Positions 23,449 through 35,417 of a stretch of 64,000 nucleotides of DNA are shown in pieces. The notes under the pieces are model-generated. The model was not told the origin of the DNA and did not search any database. It was given only the letters and a program-made list of their open reading frames with translations. Numbering within the stretch: the stretch's first letter is position 1; every line of letters starts with the position of its first letter. Origin of the DNA: Cavenderia fasciculata (lineage: Eukaryota; Evosea; Eumycetozoa; Acytosteliales; Cavenderiaceae); contig NW_004457729.1 of the NCBI RefSeq assembly GCF_000203815.1, positions 434,674 through 498,673 of the forward strand, written 5' to 3'. Both the position numbers and the translations under genes were made by a program.

Positions 23449-24267
23449 TTAGATTATATCTTTTCTAAAGAAATCATATATCATTTGATTAAATGATGAA
23501 TCAAATCCAGTTTTTAAATTTAATTCATCAATACTTGCAATTGATATTCTTTCAATAGTTTCAAATTCTAAAACATAGATAAATATTAAATCGTTAAAAA
23601 TTATTTGTTTCATTTCATATTTTTAACATACTTTGTAATAATAATTTACATTGATCAATTTTAATATTTGGAATTGATAATAAAGCTTTAATTGATTTGT
23701 TTTGGAGTAATATTGAATTGGTTTGATCTTTTAATTGTTCCATTTCCATTTCAAATTCATTTGTATGATGTGATAGAATTTCAAGTATTATATCTGTCAC
23801 TTCAAAAGTTTGTGATACCAATAATACTTTTGGTCCATTTGTTTTTGGAATATAATTTTGGAAATCATTAAATAAATTAATATTTTGAATTGATGTATCT
23901 TTATCAAAATCTAAAATTAAATATCTAAATATAATATTAAATCAAAATTAATATTAATAATAATTAAATTTACGTCATGGACATACTTTAATAATTGATT
24001 TGATTCCAATTTTAATTGATTCAAAATGTCAATTTGATTTCCTTGTAATTGTGATATTTTATAAACTATAAAAGAAGAATTGATTAGTTCAAATCTTTAT
24101 TTCTATTATTAACCTTACATACTATAAAAAGATAGATTAAAAGAAGGGAAATAGAAATGAGAATCTTGATTCTGATCAAATTTATGATTAAATAAAGTTG
24201 ATAATCTATGAGTAATTATTGATTTCTCTAGTCCTTTTTTAATTATTACTTGATGTAATTTATTCAT
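23449..24267 (-). CDS. FAAP24-like DNA-repair protein (XPF/HhH2 family)
   Basis: Four exons: 24267-24123, 24065-23987, 23924-23632 and 23567-23449. They sum to 636 nt, exactly 212 codons (211 aa). The C-terminal 75 residues form a double helix-hairpin-helix: IPNIKIDQCKLLLQKF, then ERISIASIDELN, then MIYDFFRK at the end. Recalled human FAAP24 has IPGVGKVKAPLLLQKF, LSNASIRELE and IHAFF in the same order and spacing, and is 215 aa long. FAAP24 pairs with FANCM in the Fanconi anaemia core complex and binds branched DNA. The N-terminal part would correspond to its inactive XPF-like nuclease domain (YLILDFDKD, VLLVSQTFE); that is a weaker match. Alternatives are other XPF/ERCC1 relatives such as SPO16. 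Its stop is on the far side from, and its ATG 173 bp below the stop of, the clathrin gene on the same strand. Confidence 0.65.
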
Positions 24268-24439
24268 TCTCTCTATCTCTCTTTGTAAAATAAAAATATT
24301 CTAAATGATGATGTTTTATTTTTTTAAAGGGTTTTTATTTAAATTTTTTTTTTTAAAAATATTATATTATTATTGTCGGTGTTATACTAAATTTATGCAT
24401 GTTTTGATTATTTTGATTGATTATTATTTTTTTGTTGAT

Positions 24440-27400
24440 TTAATAATAACCACCATAACCTTGTTGTTGTTGTTGATTATAACCACCTTGTTGTTGTTGA
24501 TTATAACCTATTTGTGGTTGTTGATACATTCCAGTGGCGGGAGGGAGAGCCAACATGCCACCAGTGGCAGCATATCCATAAGAGATGTTGTTGAAATCTG
24601 GTTGGTAGGAAGCTTGTTCGGCCGATTGCAATTCGTCTTCTTGTTTCTTTTTACGGTGTTGCATGTCTTCGCCGAGTTGGTCGACCTTGGCCGAGATTTC
24701 CTTGACGTATTGGATGATGTATGGGAAGGCGTGGTTGATGATATTGTTTCTCCAGGCCAACTCGAGGACGACGTCTGGCTTGACGAGATCGTAGCAAGTG
24801 TAGAGACATGCGGCAAAGGCAGCGTTGTTGCCTTGATCGACAAAGAACTGGAGCAACTCTTCGGCAACTTGTGGGTTCTTGCTGTCGGCGGCCGATTGCA
24901 TGGCGTCCTTGTAGAGGTTGTCCTTTTTAGAGAGTTCGACCGATTGAGCCCAACGGTTGTTCTTTTTGTAGAGGTAGGCGGCGATACGACGGAATTCGAG
25001 CAACTCGTGCTTTTCGAGCTTTTGGGCGAGTTGGATGGTGGCAAAGTTGGAGTTGGCGTCGATGGATGCACGCAACGATTCGTAGTCTTCCTCTTCGACA
25101 TAGAGCTCGTTGAGGGCCTCGTTGATGGCGGCAACGTTGCTGTCTTGGGCGCCGACGAGGTATGGCTTGACGAGGGGGAGGTGACCGAGTGAACGGATCA
25201 ACTGGACGGCCTTGGCATGCTCGATACGTGGCGAGAGGACGGTGAGAAGGTCGTTGATGAGGAGGGGTTGTTCCTCGAGGTAAAACTGGATGGCGCTATA
25301 GTAGAGCTCGAGCTTGGCAACCTTGGAGACGGTCTCCTTGAAGAGAGTGTGGTCCCAAGCTTCGATCGAGTGGTTGATCATGGTGTTGATGGCATTGTCG
25401 TGCTCGTCATAGTGAATGTAGAGGTAGGTGAGCTCGGACCATTGTTGGTTAGAGACGCATGCCTTGATGACCTTTGGTACATTGAGACGTGCGTAAAAGA
25501 GCTTGATGTGTTCCATCAACTTGTCCTCTTTGTACTTGGAGTAGAGGATGGCGAGCTCGGTAAACATACCGACATGAGCACGATCCGATGCAAGACCAGA
25601 CTCGAGCAACGAAATGAGTTCGTTAAAGTAACCTCTGTCTTCGTATTGCTTGATAAGTTCTTCCAATTCATCACCATGGACGATAATATTGATACCACAG
25701 ATTTGTGCCAATCTAAACTCACGTGCGTCGATACAGGCAGCCGACACCTCCTTCCAGGTCTTGGTAGAGTTGGCCTTACGTGCCGAATCGACGGCAGATT
25801 GGAACTGACCGAGCTTGACAAGACACGAAGTAAGACGTGAAAAGTTGGAAATATTGGTAAACAAGATCTTGGCAGCTTCATACAATCCACTGTCGAAACA
25901 ACGGTCACCAATCACTTGGATGTGTGCAGAGTTGGGTGAGTTGATAAAGTCTTCCATCTCGGCGAGCTTGTCGACCTTGGCATAGGCATAGATGAGCTCA
26001 GACTCGACGGCTGGCTCCTTGATCTTTTTACGACACATCAAAAGGTACTTGACGAGCTCTTCGTAGCAGTTGGCCTTTTCAGATGCGCTGATCACCTCGT
26101 GGTAGAGGTCGACGTCGGCGGCCTTGATAAAGCTCTCGATCGCCTCCTTGATCATACCCTTGCTGAGTTGTGCACGTGCAAGCTTGCCAAACACTTCGAT
26201 CTGGTTGACACGCTCGGCAAAGTCATAGGCACGTTCGATCGAGTCGATCTGGTTGATGAGCACATCAATAGCTTCAACGTTGAAATCAAACTTTTTGTAG
26301 ATGAAAAAGGCTTCCTCAAAGAGACCGGCATCAATGGCGACTGGTGCCATACGGCTACCGTCAAAGTTTTCCAACTTGTTGATATAGTCGTTGACACGGC
26401 TCTTGTCGGCACGGATCGCCGTCAAAATGAGCAAGTTTTGCAACTCGGTGGCCGAACGGAACTCCTTGCCCTCGAGAACAATCTTTTCGAGCAATTCAAT
26501 GAGTTCGTTGGGGAGATCGGCATTCATAAAGGCTTGGACGGTCGACGACACCTCGACGGCATTGGTTGTCTCTGGAAGAGCGGTTTGCACGACTTGGTCG
26601 ATAAGAGAACGCTTAAACTCGTTGGATTCGGCCAAGACGTAGGCCCAAAGGTCTTGATCTTGACGTTCGACAAGGTAACGAGCTTGGTTCTTGAAGAGGG
26701 CATTCTTGTTGGTGACTTCAATCAAGTCATAGTCACAGAGACCACGCTTGTAGGCGACAAACGAGAGGTATGGATCACGCTTCTCGCAGTATTTACCGAC
26801 TACCTTGCTGTCGTAGAATTGGTTGTGAACGAGGAATGCCTCTGGGTTCTTGTTTGAGTCAATGTAGACCTTGGCGAGGGCATTGTGGACGGCTGGCTCA
26901 ATGTTGCCTTCGTTGACACGGGCTTCCAACCAGGGGAGGAGGAGCTTGAGACGGTTACGCTTCTCGACTTGTTCGACGAGTGTGTCGGCTGGACACATGT
27001 TACGAACCGATGCAATCAACGAACGCAAATAGTCTTCTTGACAGTCGAGGTCGAGGAGAGCACCGACGACGAGTGGTGTGTTGGTTGGGTTGATCTTTTG
27101 GACGTATGCTTCAATATACTTGTTGAGATTGTTCTTGTAGAGGTAGATGGTGAGATCAGAGATGAATTGGTAACGGTCGCACACGATGATGAGTGGCAAT
27201 TGGTCGGGCAACTTGGCCTCCTTCAAAAAGTCACGGGTCTTTTCGGGGTCGTAAAAGTTAGAGTCGCGACACATACGTTCGACTTCCTTGTACTGGCCGC
27301 TCTTGGCTGCTGCCTCGATGTACTTGAAGTGTACCTCGGGGGACTGCGAGGTGACGACGATTTGGGTGAGGTAGAGGAAGAGACCTTCAAAGAGACGGAA

Positions 27401-29856
27401 GTTTTCAAACATGGCAATGACAGACTCGGGTGTCATGCTGTCATCGGTGTAACGGATGGCAATGGCGACAACCAACTGCAAGTATTGACGTGGGTTGGCA
27501 CGGAGGAAGTCCTTCATACACTCCATACGGTCCTCGGGGTTGAGCGAGCCAAAGTATTGCACCAAAAAGTCTTGTGGGACGGCCGAACCGGCAGTGGCGA
27601 GCACACGCTTAATATCAACGAGTTCGGTGTAGTGTTCGAGGGCACGTTGGTAGAGACCGGCCTTTTCACAGAGGTTTCCAATACGCACACGGTTATAGTG
27701 CGAGAAACGCTGGCTGCCCATAATGGCATCGGCATTTTGTGGAGCGTGGATGAGGTTGAGCTCGAGCAACTTGGTTTGCAAGTTGGCGTCGGCGGCGTTG
27801 TCGTTGGTGAGGATCGAGAACAAAAAGTTGGATGTCTCTTGGATCATGTTACGCGAAGCAAACAAGTCGACGATGGCCATGGGATCGGCAAATGGACCGT
27901 TCTCGTCCTTGATGAGCTTGACGGCAAAGTCGGTGGCACCGGCGGGGTTGACGGCGACCAAACGACTGAGCAAAAACATATAGTCGGGGGTATACCCAAT
28001 CTTTTTCGAGTAGGCAATGATCTTGTCAAATTCACCGGCTTCGGCGTACAATGCAATAGCCTTGTCTGAGGCACCGGCACGATAGTAGATAGAGAGTGCA
28101 AGCTTACGGTCGTGGGCACGCACTTCATCACCGAGTTGCTCTGAACACTCGAGTTTGTCGTCGGTCAACCACTTTTCGAGGATTTGCTTCTTGCCTTGTT
28201 GGAGGACTGGACGGACAAGCTCGAGCGACTCAACCTTGTTGAGCTTACCCTTTTCGAGGAGGATACCAAAATACTGGAGCAATGGGAGTGGTTGGTTGGG
28301 GACGGATGGGAGTGCTTGGAAACGCTGGATGGTCTGGATGTTACGCAAGGTGGTGCCTGGCGAGTCGGCGGCAACCTTGGCAGCCTCCTTGTAGAGACCC
28401 TGCTGGAAGAGACGCTCAAACTGGCCTTGGAGGAGACCCTCGGCACCTGGTAAATTGTTCTTGGAGGCCATGGCAACAGCAAGGTCGTAGTTACCAAGGG
28501 TGTTGCAGATATATGGGATAATGTTGGCATCGTCGATCGAGACGGACAAGACCTGACCCTTACGGTTGACACAGATGATGCCGTTGGTCGACTCTTGGAA
28601 GGCAGTGACAAAGATGGATTCGGTCGAGATACGGTTACGGTAGATCAAACTGGCAGTTGACAAGTCAAACAAATGGATGTAGCCGAGATTGGTGACCAAG
28701 TAGATGACCTCGTACTTTTCAGAGATTTGCATGGCCACTGGGAAATCAGATGCACCTACGTCGGGTGGGTAAAACACGTCTCCTGGACGCTTGGTGAAAC
28801 TGGGTCCGTCACCCTTGCTCACCTCTAAAACGAGTACCTTGCTGGCGGTTGGATTACGCGACGAGATGACAAAGAGGATGCTTGGACGTGTAGCACCTGG
28901 CACAATGTAGTTGGCAAAGCAGGCGGCGTGTCCTTCAATCGACTGGGAAATACCCTTCTCGACAGAGAACAACTGGATACGCCCAGCTACACGGTTGTCA
29001 ATTTGGTGGATGGCAACCAATGCCAACCATTGTTGTGTGCTGTCGGAACGGTAGTTTATAATCTTGGTGTTGGCGAGGTCGGGGTGACGATCAAACATCT
29101 TGACTGGGTCACTATTGCCTTCCTTGGACCAATGATATACTGATGTTGGTGTCACTAATGCCAATGTATTTGATGAAATCCATTTCCAAAATTCCAATAC
29201 CTCTGGCATATTAAATGATTTTAATTTCATTCTTTGTTCAATTGAAATTAATTGAATCATTGTCCAACTAGAGAGAGAGAGAGAGAAAATAAAAAATAAA
29301 CAAATGTTAATATATATATATATATATAAATATTATATTGAGTCGTTTGTTTGATCTCTCATTTACCTTTAAGTGCCAAAATAGGTTCTTTTGGATTCAT
29401 AATTGCATTGTCAGCTTTAATTTGTTTTCTGAGGATTTGTGAGGGATTGTCTGTATCGATGATAACTACATTGTTATTTTCATCGGTTCCAGTCTCTCTA
29501 ATGCAAATATATTTTTCACTTTCCATTGTCAATGTTGCAAATCCAATAGATTGTGCTCCAATACCCAAGTTGGATAACTATAATAATAAAGTTAATGGAT
29601 GGAATCAAGATATTAATAATCGATCTATTCTTGACTCTCGGTAGTGGCAGTGGCAGTGGGTTTTAGTAAAAACCCCCCTCCCCCTTCCACACCACAGCAG
29701 CAACAGCAATAGTAGCCGACACATTCATTTGATCATCACGATGAATCATCAATATTCTATATTGTATATCTATCTATCCTGCTTGCTGGTCATATGATAC
29801 TTTTTGATACATACTTGGAGTACTTCCTTAAACACAATTGGGAGAGTTTGTGCCAT
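24440..29856 (-). CDS. chcA: Clathrin heavy chain
   Basis: Exons: 29856-29815 (MAQTLPIVFKEVLQ), 29577-29367 and 29267-24440. The product is about 1693 aa, the usual length for clathrin heavy chain. Seen in order: the N-terminal seven-blade propeller (IDTDNPSQILRKQ, WKWISSNTLALVT), the linker, the long alpha-solenoid of clathrin repeats, and a Gln/Gly/Tyr-rich tail after the trimerisation region. It forms triskelia that coat endocytic and Golgi vesicles. Oddity: with the clear GT and AG sites of intron 2, exon 3 reads Val-Gly-Gln and then shifts frame near 29259, one base short of the expected Gly-Gln-x-Ile-Gln-Leu-Ile-Ser. The three exons total 5081 nt, also one base short. A missing base in the assembly is more likely than a dead gene, since the other 4.8 kb are open. 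The 3' part is GC-richer than its flanks, typical of highly expressed genes. Confidence 0.97.
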
Positions 29857-30728
29857 TTTTTAGTTTGTTATATTTTGTTGTTCTTTCTTTCTTTCTTTAT
29901 GATTATATATATGTATTAAAAAAGAGAGAGATAGTAAAATCTATGATAAAAAAAAAATATATTGAAAAAACTTTATGTCTCTAATCTATAATACAAATAA
30001 AAAAAAAAACTAATAGTAATGTAATTTAATAGATTGATAGATTGAATGAATGGTTAATATAAAGTCTACAAGTCTTCTATCTACAAGTTCTTCTTTTTTT
30101 TTGTAAGGTCATAATCGTTGTATAACACCCGCCTGCCTGCCACTCGACTAACTAGCATCTGTCATTTGATCATCAACTTCCTTTATCATCTTTATATTTG
30201 AAGAATCTTGGTTGGTTGATTGATTGATTGATTGACTGATTGAATTATGATTACTCTTCTACTACTATTATATGATGATATCATACTTACAAATAGATGG
30301 ATGATGAAGATTGACTGATTAATGAAATCCTCTAATTATCTCCCAATAAAAAGTAGTGTAATAAAATATAATAATTGCGCAGGTTGTGAATAGACACCAA
30401 ACACAGAGTGTTGCTTGCTCTTCACACCTCCTGAGAAGCAAGAAAATTGATTTTTTTTTTTTATTTTTTTAAAAAACTCTCATGTGATGGTGTGATTGAT
30501 GCTGAGGGGAAAACTCTTTTGACCATGGCACGCAGTTCACATGAAAACTCGGCAGAGTGACCATGACAAGAGTGAGCCCTTGAATTAAATCATTGAATTT
30601 GGGGCAGAGTGTCCAAGTAATATTGTAATATTAATATTTACATTCCATAGCATAGTTTGTGGTTTATATATTTACAATAATAGTATCAATCATTTATTTT
30701 TAGATTTGTTTGTTGTTTTGTTGTTGTT
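29857..30728. promoter_or_regulatory. Upstream region of clathrin gene, with short repeats
   Basis: This is the region upstream of chcA and downstream of the Elongin-B-like gene, both on the minus strand. It has A/T runs, a (TTGA)n patch near 30208-30242 and, at 30480-30620, a cluster of GC-richer short repeats: the inverted pair CATGTGA (30481-30487) and TCACATG (30537-30543), and the direct repeat GGCAGAGTG-x-CCA at 30551-30563 and 30603-30615. These stand out from the background and may be promoter elements or a small RNA. No protein-coding gene is supported. Confidence 0.45.
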
Positions 30729-31199
30729 TTAAAGAATTGATGCGGCAATTTCTTCATATGATCCATCGTCTATAAAAATAATGAGGAAAGATATTAATAT
30801 TAATAATCACAACTATAGAGAAAGATAGAGAAAGATAGAGAAAGATTCTTGATCAGTCTCGAGACACATTACCATTCTTGTAAACTAAATATACAACATC
30901 ATCATTTTTCATATTTAAACTATTGACAGTCTTTTTGTCATCGAGTACTGTTCCATTGTGAATCAATCTAACATAGTCAGATGGTTTGTCTTGTAATTTG
31001 TTGATGATGGCAATATCATTCTTGAGCTTTTGAATGCTATCTGTATTCTCTGCTGATAAAAAGATCGTTTGTTCCTTTCTCTTGACACGGAAGTAGAGTG
31101 ACTACAAAAAAGGAAAAAGATAGATATTATGTTAGTACAATGATGTTGGTATTGCGCTGTAATCTCTTTATCATCATTATCTTTACCATTTTATATATA
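30729..31199 (-). CDS. elob: Elongin-B-like ubiquitin-fold protein
   Basis: Exons: 31199-31197 (the ATG alone), 31101-30873 and 30769-30729. They sum to 273 nt, 91 codons (90 aa). The reading begins M-SLYFRVKRKEQTIFLSA, which parallels MDVFLMIRRHKTTIFTDA of Elongin B. The ubiquitin fold continues with LKNDIAIINKLQDKPSDYVR, the LIHNGTVLDDKKTV turn and a final strand VVYLVYKNDDGSYEEI. Elongin B pairs with Elongin C in transcription elongation and in cullin ubiquitin ligases of the SOCS/VHL type. The ATG-only exon is followed by GTAAAG and a 95-base intron. The frame just upstream of exon 2 has a TAG, so an intron is required. A longer first exon is possible only with a 37-base intron, too short. 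It may instead be another small ubiquitin-like protein. Confidence 0.7.
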
Positions 31200-31461
31200 T
31201 ATATATTTAGATATGTGTATTTAGTGAATAACAATGAAACAAGAAGAAAAGAAGTAGATGATCAAAGGGGGGTGATTGTGTTTCTAAAAACTTTGATTAA
31301 AAAATCTTCTCCTTCTTGTTTTTCAATTATTTTCTGTTTTACTATTGTTAGAAAGAAAGTGGAAATACTATATATTCATTGTCAATGACAATGAATGATT
31401 ATTTGTTTTGTATTATTATTATATTTTGTTTTATTTATTTTTTAAATGATCTTTGGAGGAT

Positions 31462-34400
31462 TTAATTTGAGGTAGTTGGTTGTTTAGAAGAGGAAGAAGG
31501 ATCAAAAGGTTGATAAGTGAAATTTGGAAGAAGAGACTTGAAAAATGGTGATTGTTCACAGAGTTGACGAATGATCTTTGAGAGGTTCATCGAGGAACGT
31601 TGGAGATGAGAGACGACGATGATGGCGTGATTCTTTTCATCGTTTTTGTAGACGACACGTGATTCGGCGCCAATGATGACATCGACGTAGGGAGCGATCT
31701 TTTCAAAGGCCTTGATGTCACTCGACAGGTAGATGGTATTTTTGAGGAGTTGAACGGCGGCGTATTGCGACTCTGGCGATGAGACGGCGATATTATCAAT
31801 CTTGAGCGAGGCAAATGGGACACGAGAACGGATATTCGAGATGACGGTCTGGATCGATTGGACTTGCATCATCTTTTGGGTCTTTTCAAGAACGGGTGAG
31901 TAAAAGATGTTTTGGATCAATGAGATCTTGTCATAGTTGGCGTTGAGGAAGAGGAATAATTCCGACTCCTTAAAGTTCATTGGCACAAAGACATAGGCAA
32001 CATCATTCTCTTTGCTAACGATGAATTGGTAGTGATCCGAGATGACTAGATGAATGTTGGCCCATCCATAATCTGAAAGACGTTGCTTGGGTTTAATCAT
32101 CTTTGTCTTGTCGGCAGTAGCGTCACTATCGACGCTGTCCTTTCCACTGGCATTCTTTAATACATTGACAAAACGTTTGACTTGATCAGACACCAATTCA
32201 GATCCTTGTGCGGTGGCATCAGAGACTGCTTGGTCAACTGCTGCACTGGAGGAGGAAGAGTCAACTTGATTGTCTGCTGAGGTTTTCTCACCAAACATTG
32301 GAGCATTAAAGGATGATACGACGGCAGCACTAGTGGTAAAGAGGGAAGAGTCAATTTGAGCAAGTGACTTACGGGTCGATAACTTGTCAACAGTCATTTC
32401 AGAGTTACCCATGAGCAATTGGTAGTACTCGCGCATCTCTGACTCGTCCTCTTGAGCTTCTTGATCGTCTTGTGCAAGGAATTGATCACGCTTGCTCAAA
32501 AAGTCTGGGTCGTTCATCTTTTCGGGCAACACCATTGGCACTTCGACAGAGTTGTTGACGAGTGAACGGAGACGTTCGATACAGGCCATAGCATCGGATA
32601 CAAATGGAGCACTCTGGACATAGTTGAATTTGTTGGTGTCGACGATGGTGAGTGGGTTTGTGAGACGGTCGCTGGTGATGGTCAACGCTGCAATACGTGT
32701 CATGTCACGCTCGACATTTTCATTGAGGATGGCACGCTCGTCAGCCGATGCAACGACATCAATGCCGAGCTTCGCCTCGTTGAGCTTTTGTACAATCTTT
32801 TGTTGTTCCTGCTTGTCCATCTCAATGTGCTTGACCTTCCACTCGTCCATCACGTTGCCGTCCAATTGAGTCTGTGGCAATGTCACCCATTTCGAGGCCT
32901 TGGCGGCATCAATCATCTTGGTCATTGGTATATTAAGTTTGGCAACCATTGTCTGTGCCTTGTTAAACTTGTCTCTAACTTGATTCATTGTTCTTTGATT
33001 AACAGAGAATAAATTTTCAATAATTACACTTGATGCTCCTAATGATCTAAAAAGTAGAAAAGAAACAAAAATAAATACATTATCCAATCAACTTTTATGT
33101 TTCTTCTTTTTACTTACTTTTCCAAAGAAATGGTTGATTTTTGTAATAAATCTTGATTCTTTTTAGAGACTGAATACAATTGGTTGAATGTTTCTCTAAT
33201 CTTTGGTACTTGTTTTTTAATGTATGGAAGTGTTTGTTCGGGGACAAAGTCTTTGAGGAGGACGACGAAGCCACGTTGTTGGGTGATATTGGAGAGACGA
33301 TCGAAATGAGCGGGGTTGGTAATCATGATGGGGAGGGAACTCCAAGTGCCAAATTCGAGTGCTGGGAGGTATTTCTTGAGATGGATGATTTGACGTTCAG
33401 CTTCATCTCTGTATCCGAGTTGACGCATGACGTTGATGTCACCCTTGACAGATTCAGAGTAGTAAAAGAATACCTTGTCTTCGTTGAATTGTTGGAGCAG
33501 GGTTTCATGCTCACCGGTGATTTCCGAGTACTTTCTACGCTCCGATACATTGTTGGCGCCGAGGAAGTCGTCGAGTACGTTGGACAAGGAGAAGGTGCCG
33601 TTGGGCTTGTTGAGGCCAAAGTAGTCGTCCCATGGATCGTCGTTGACGAGCGAGGAGGCTGCACCACCAGTCTTGGACGATGGACGTACAAGTTGGTCGA
33701 GTTCAAGTTGTGGGATGGGGATATCACACTTGCTAAAGAGATCGTAGAGTTGACGATGCACGGCGAATCGGAGCTCGGTCACATACTCGACGAGGGCAGT
33801 CTTGGACGTGGCGACTTGCTCGGATGCTTCCTCAAACAACATCTCGTGCTCGACGATGGCCTGTGCGCCAGATGCGTGGTGGTGGTGAAAGACGAGTGTG
33901 ATGGTGTTGGGGATACGGTCAACCTTGGTGTCATCGGTATTACCCTGTGCAATCGCAATGTATTGGTCACGAGTACGCAACAAATTGTTGAGTGTAGTCA
34001 ACGACTTTTGATTGGTGTTGTGCTTGTCGGGCTCGTTGTGGAAAAGATCTGGATGCACCTTGGTCAAGAACTTGTTAAGATGCATACGTAAGCTTGACTC
34101 TATCTCTTTGGATTGACGGTGGTATGGGAGTTCGGCGGCAACAGTCTCAGCTTGTTCAGGCTTGCGACCAGCTGCAAAGTCGTCATAGAAACTTTGGGGA
34201 CGCTCTTGCTCGTACTCGTCATCGACAAATGTACTTTCAGTCTGCTCGTAGATAGTCTTGGCCAAGATGTCGTCGAGTGTCTCTCCCTCGCGCTTGACAC
34301 GACGGTCGGCGCCGGTCTTTTTGGCGTGCATCACATCTTCAAAGTCGTCGAGTGGGTTTGCAATACGGGCCTTTTGAGCGGCATCCAAGATGTCCTGGTT

Positions 34401-35129
34401 GACAGCCTCGTTAAAGTTGTCAAACACCTGGTTGAGTGCCTGCTCGGCGGTTGGTGCCACGAATGGCTTGGCGTCTGTGGCTGGGTTGTACCCGTATTTC
34501 TTGTCCGACACCTCGAGTGCGTTGTCGAGGTCGGCCTCGGTCATTGGCTGGCTGCCCAAGTCAAAGTACTCGCGCATCTGGTCATTGATCTCGTAGATCT
34601 CGTTGATGCCGTCGGCGGGGTCGACTACCTCGCCGTCCTCCTCGTCAATCTCTACATAGTCGTCGTCATCCTCTTCCAACAACTCGTCGTCCTTGACCTC
34701 CTCACCCTCTTCGCCGGCCGTATGCAAACGTCCGAATCGCATCTCTGACTGGCCAGTATTGGCAACTGGCTTGAAAAGTGGTGGACGTTTACCTGCCTCT
34801 GCCAACAATGGGAATGCTGCAGCAGCAGACGATGAAGGTGGAGGTGGTGGTGGTGGGGGTGTACTACCATTAGTACCATTTGCAGCAGCACCAGCCTTGT
34901 TTATATATTTTAATTTTGGTTTACCAGATGCTGTTGTTGTTGCAGTAGCACTAGTAGTCTTTTCTTTCTTTATAGTCGAAGCAGTAGTAGTATCATCAGT
35001 CTTTTTAGTCGAAGATGATGATGAGAAACGCTTAACTAATCCATTGACCAAAATATTTGATGAACCTGTTGTTGATCCAACCAATGAACTAGATACCTTT
35101 AATGGTAATGATCCAACTGCTCTATTCAT
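31462..35129 (-). CDS. Large TCAIM-like mitochondrial protein
   Basis: Two exons, 35129-33118 (GTAAGT) and 33046-31462, join to 1199 codons (1198 aa). The start (MNRAVGSLPLKVSSSLVG, then KRFSSSSS) is basic, Ser-rich and lacks acidic residues, as in a mitochondrial presequence. Low-complexity stretches follow, including an 8-Pro run and an acidic patch with DDELLEEDDDD. Around residues 335-400, ESSLRMHLNKFLTKVHPDLF and LTTLNNLLRTRDQYI match the J-like DUF4460 domain of TCAIM (T-cell activation inhibitor, mitochondrial). A second domain like DUF4461 follows, with YRDEAERQIIHLKKYLPALE and PYIKKQVPKI. The C-terminal exon (about 525 aa) has further helical and beta stretches I do not recognise. 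Human TCAIM is much shorter, about 500 aa, so this looks like an extended version. Function in amoebae is unknown. Confidence 0.7.
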
Positions 35130-35417
35130 TTCCTATCCTATATATAAAGACAATATAAGTACAAAATCCACTATATTCAATGATTCATTCATCGATTTCA
35201 TTTGCAGCATGTCATCATCCATCCATTTTTGATGATTCGTTCATTGCACCTATATTCCTCCTCTTCCTCTTTTATGCTCTTCTTCTTGATTTTCCTATAC
35301 CAACCTTGTTATATATATATATAAAGAAACGTCGTCGTAGTCGTAGATAGTTGTAATGATGATAGACTATCTACTTGTATTATATAGTTATTCTACAGTC
35401 CTTTCTGTCTCTGATTG

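Noticed and set aside
26885-28069. Long plus-strand open frame (394 codons) inside the clathrin gene
   Set aside because: It is the complement of the clathrin coding sequence; the GC-rich third positions there make antisense frames stay open. Composition and lack of domains argue against a gene. The same applies to 24305-25192 and 26099-26857.
31102-31199. Longer first exon for the Elongin-B-like gene (17 residues, ending at 31139)
   Set aside because: It would leave a 37-base intron, shorter than any other intron in the window, and a non-homologous N-terminus.
33180-34748. Plus-strand open frames antisense to the TCAIM-like gene
   Set aside because: Val/Gly/Leu-rich readings typical of antisense of a coding exon; no motifs or splice logic.
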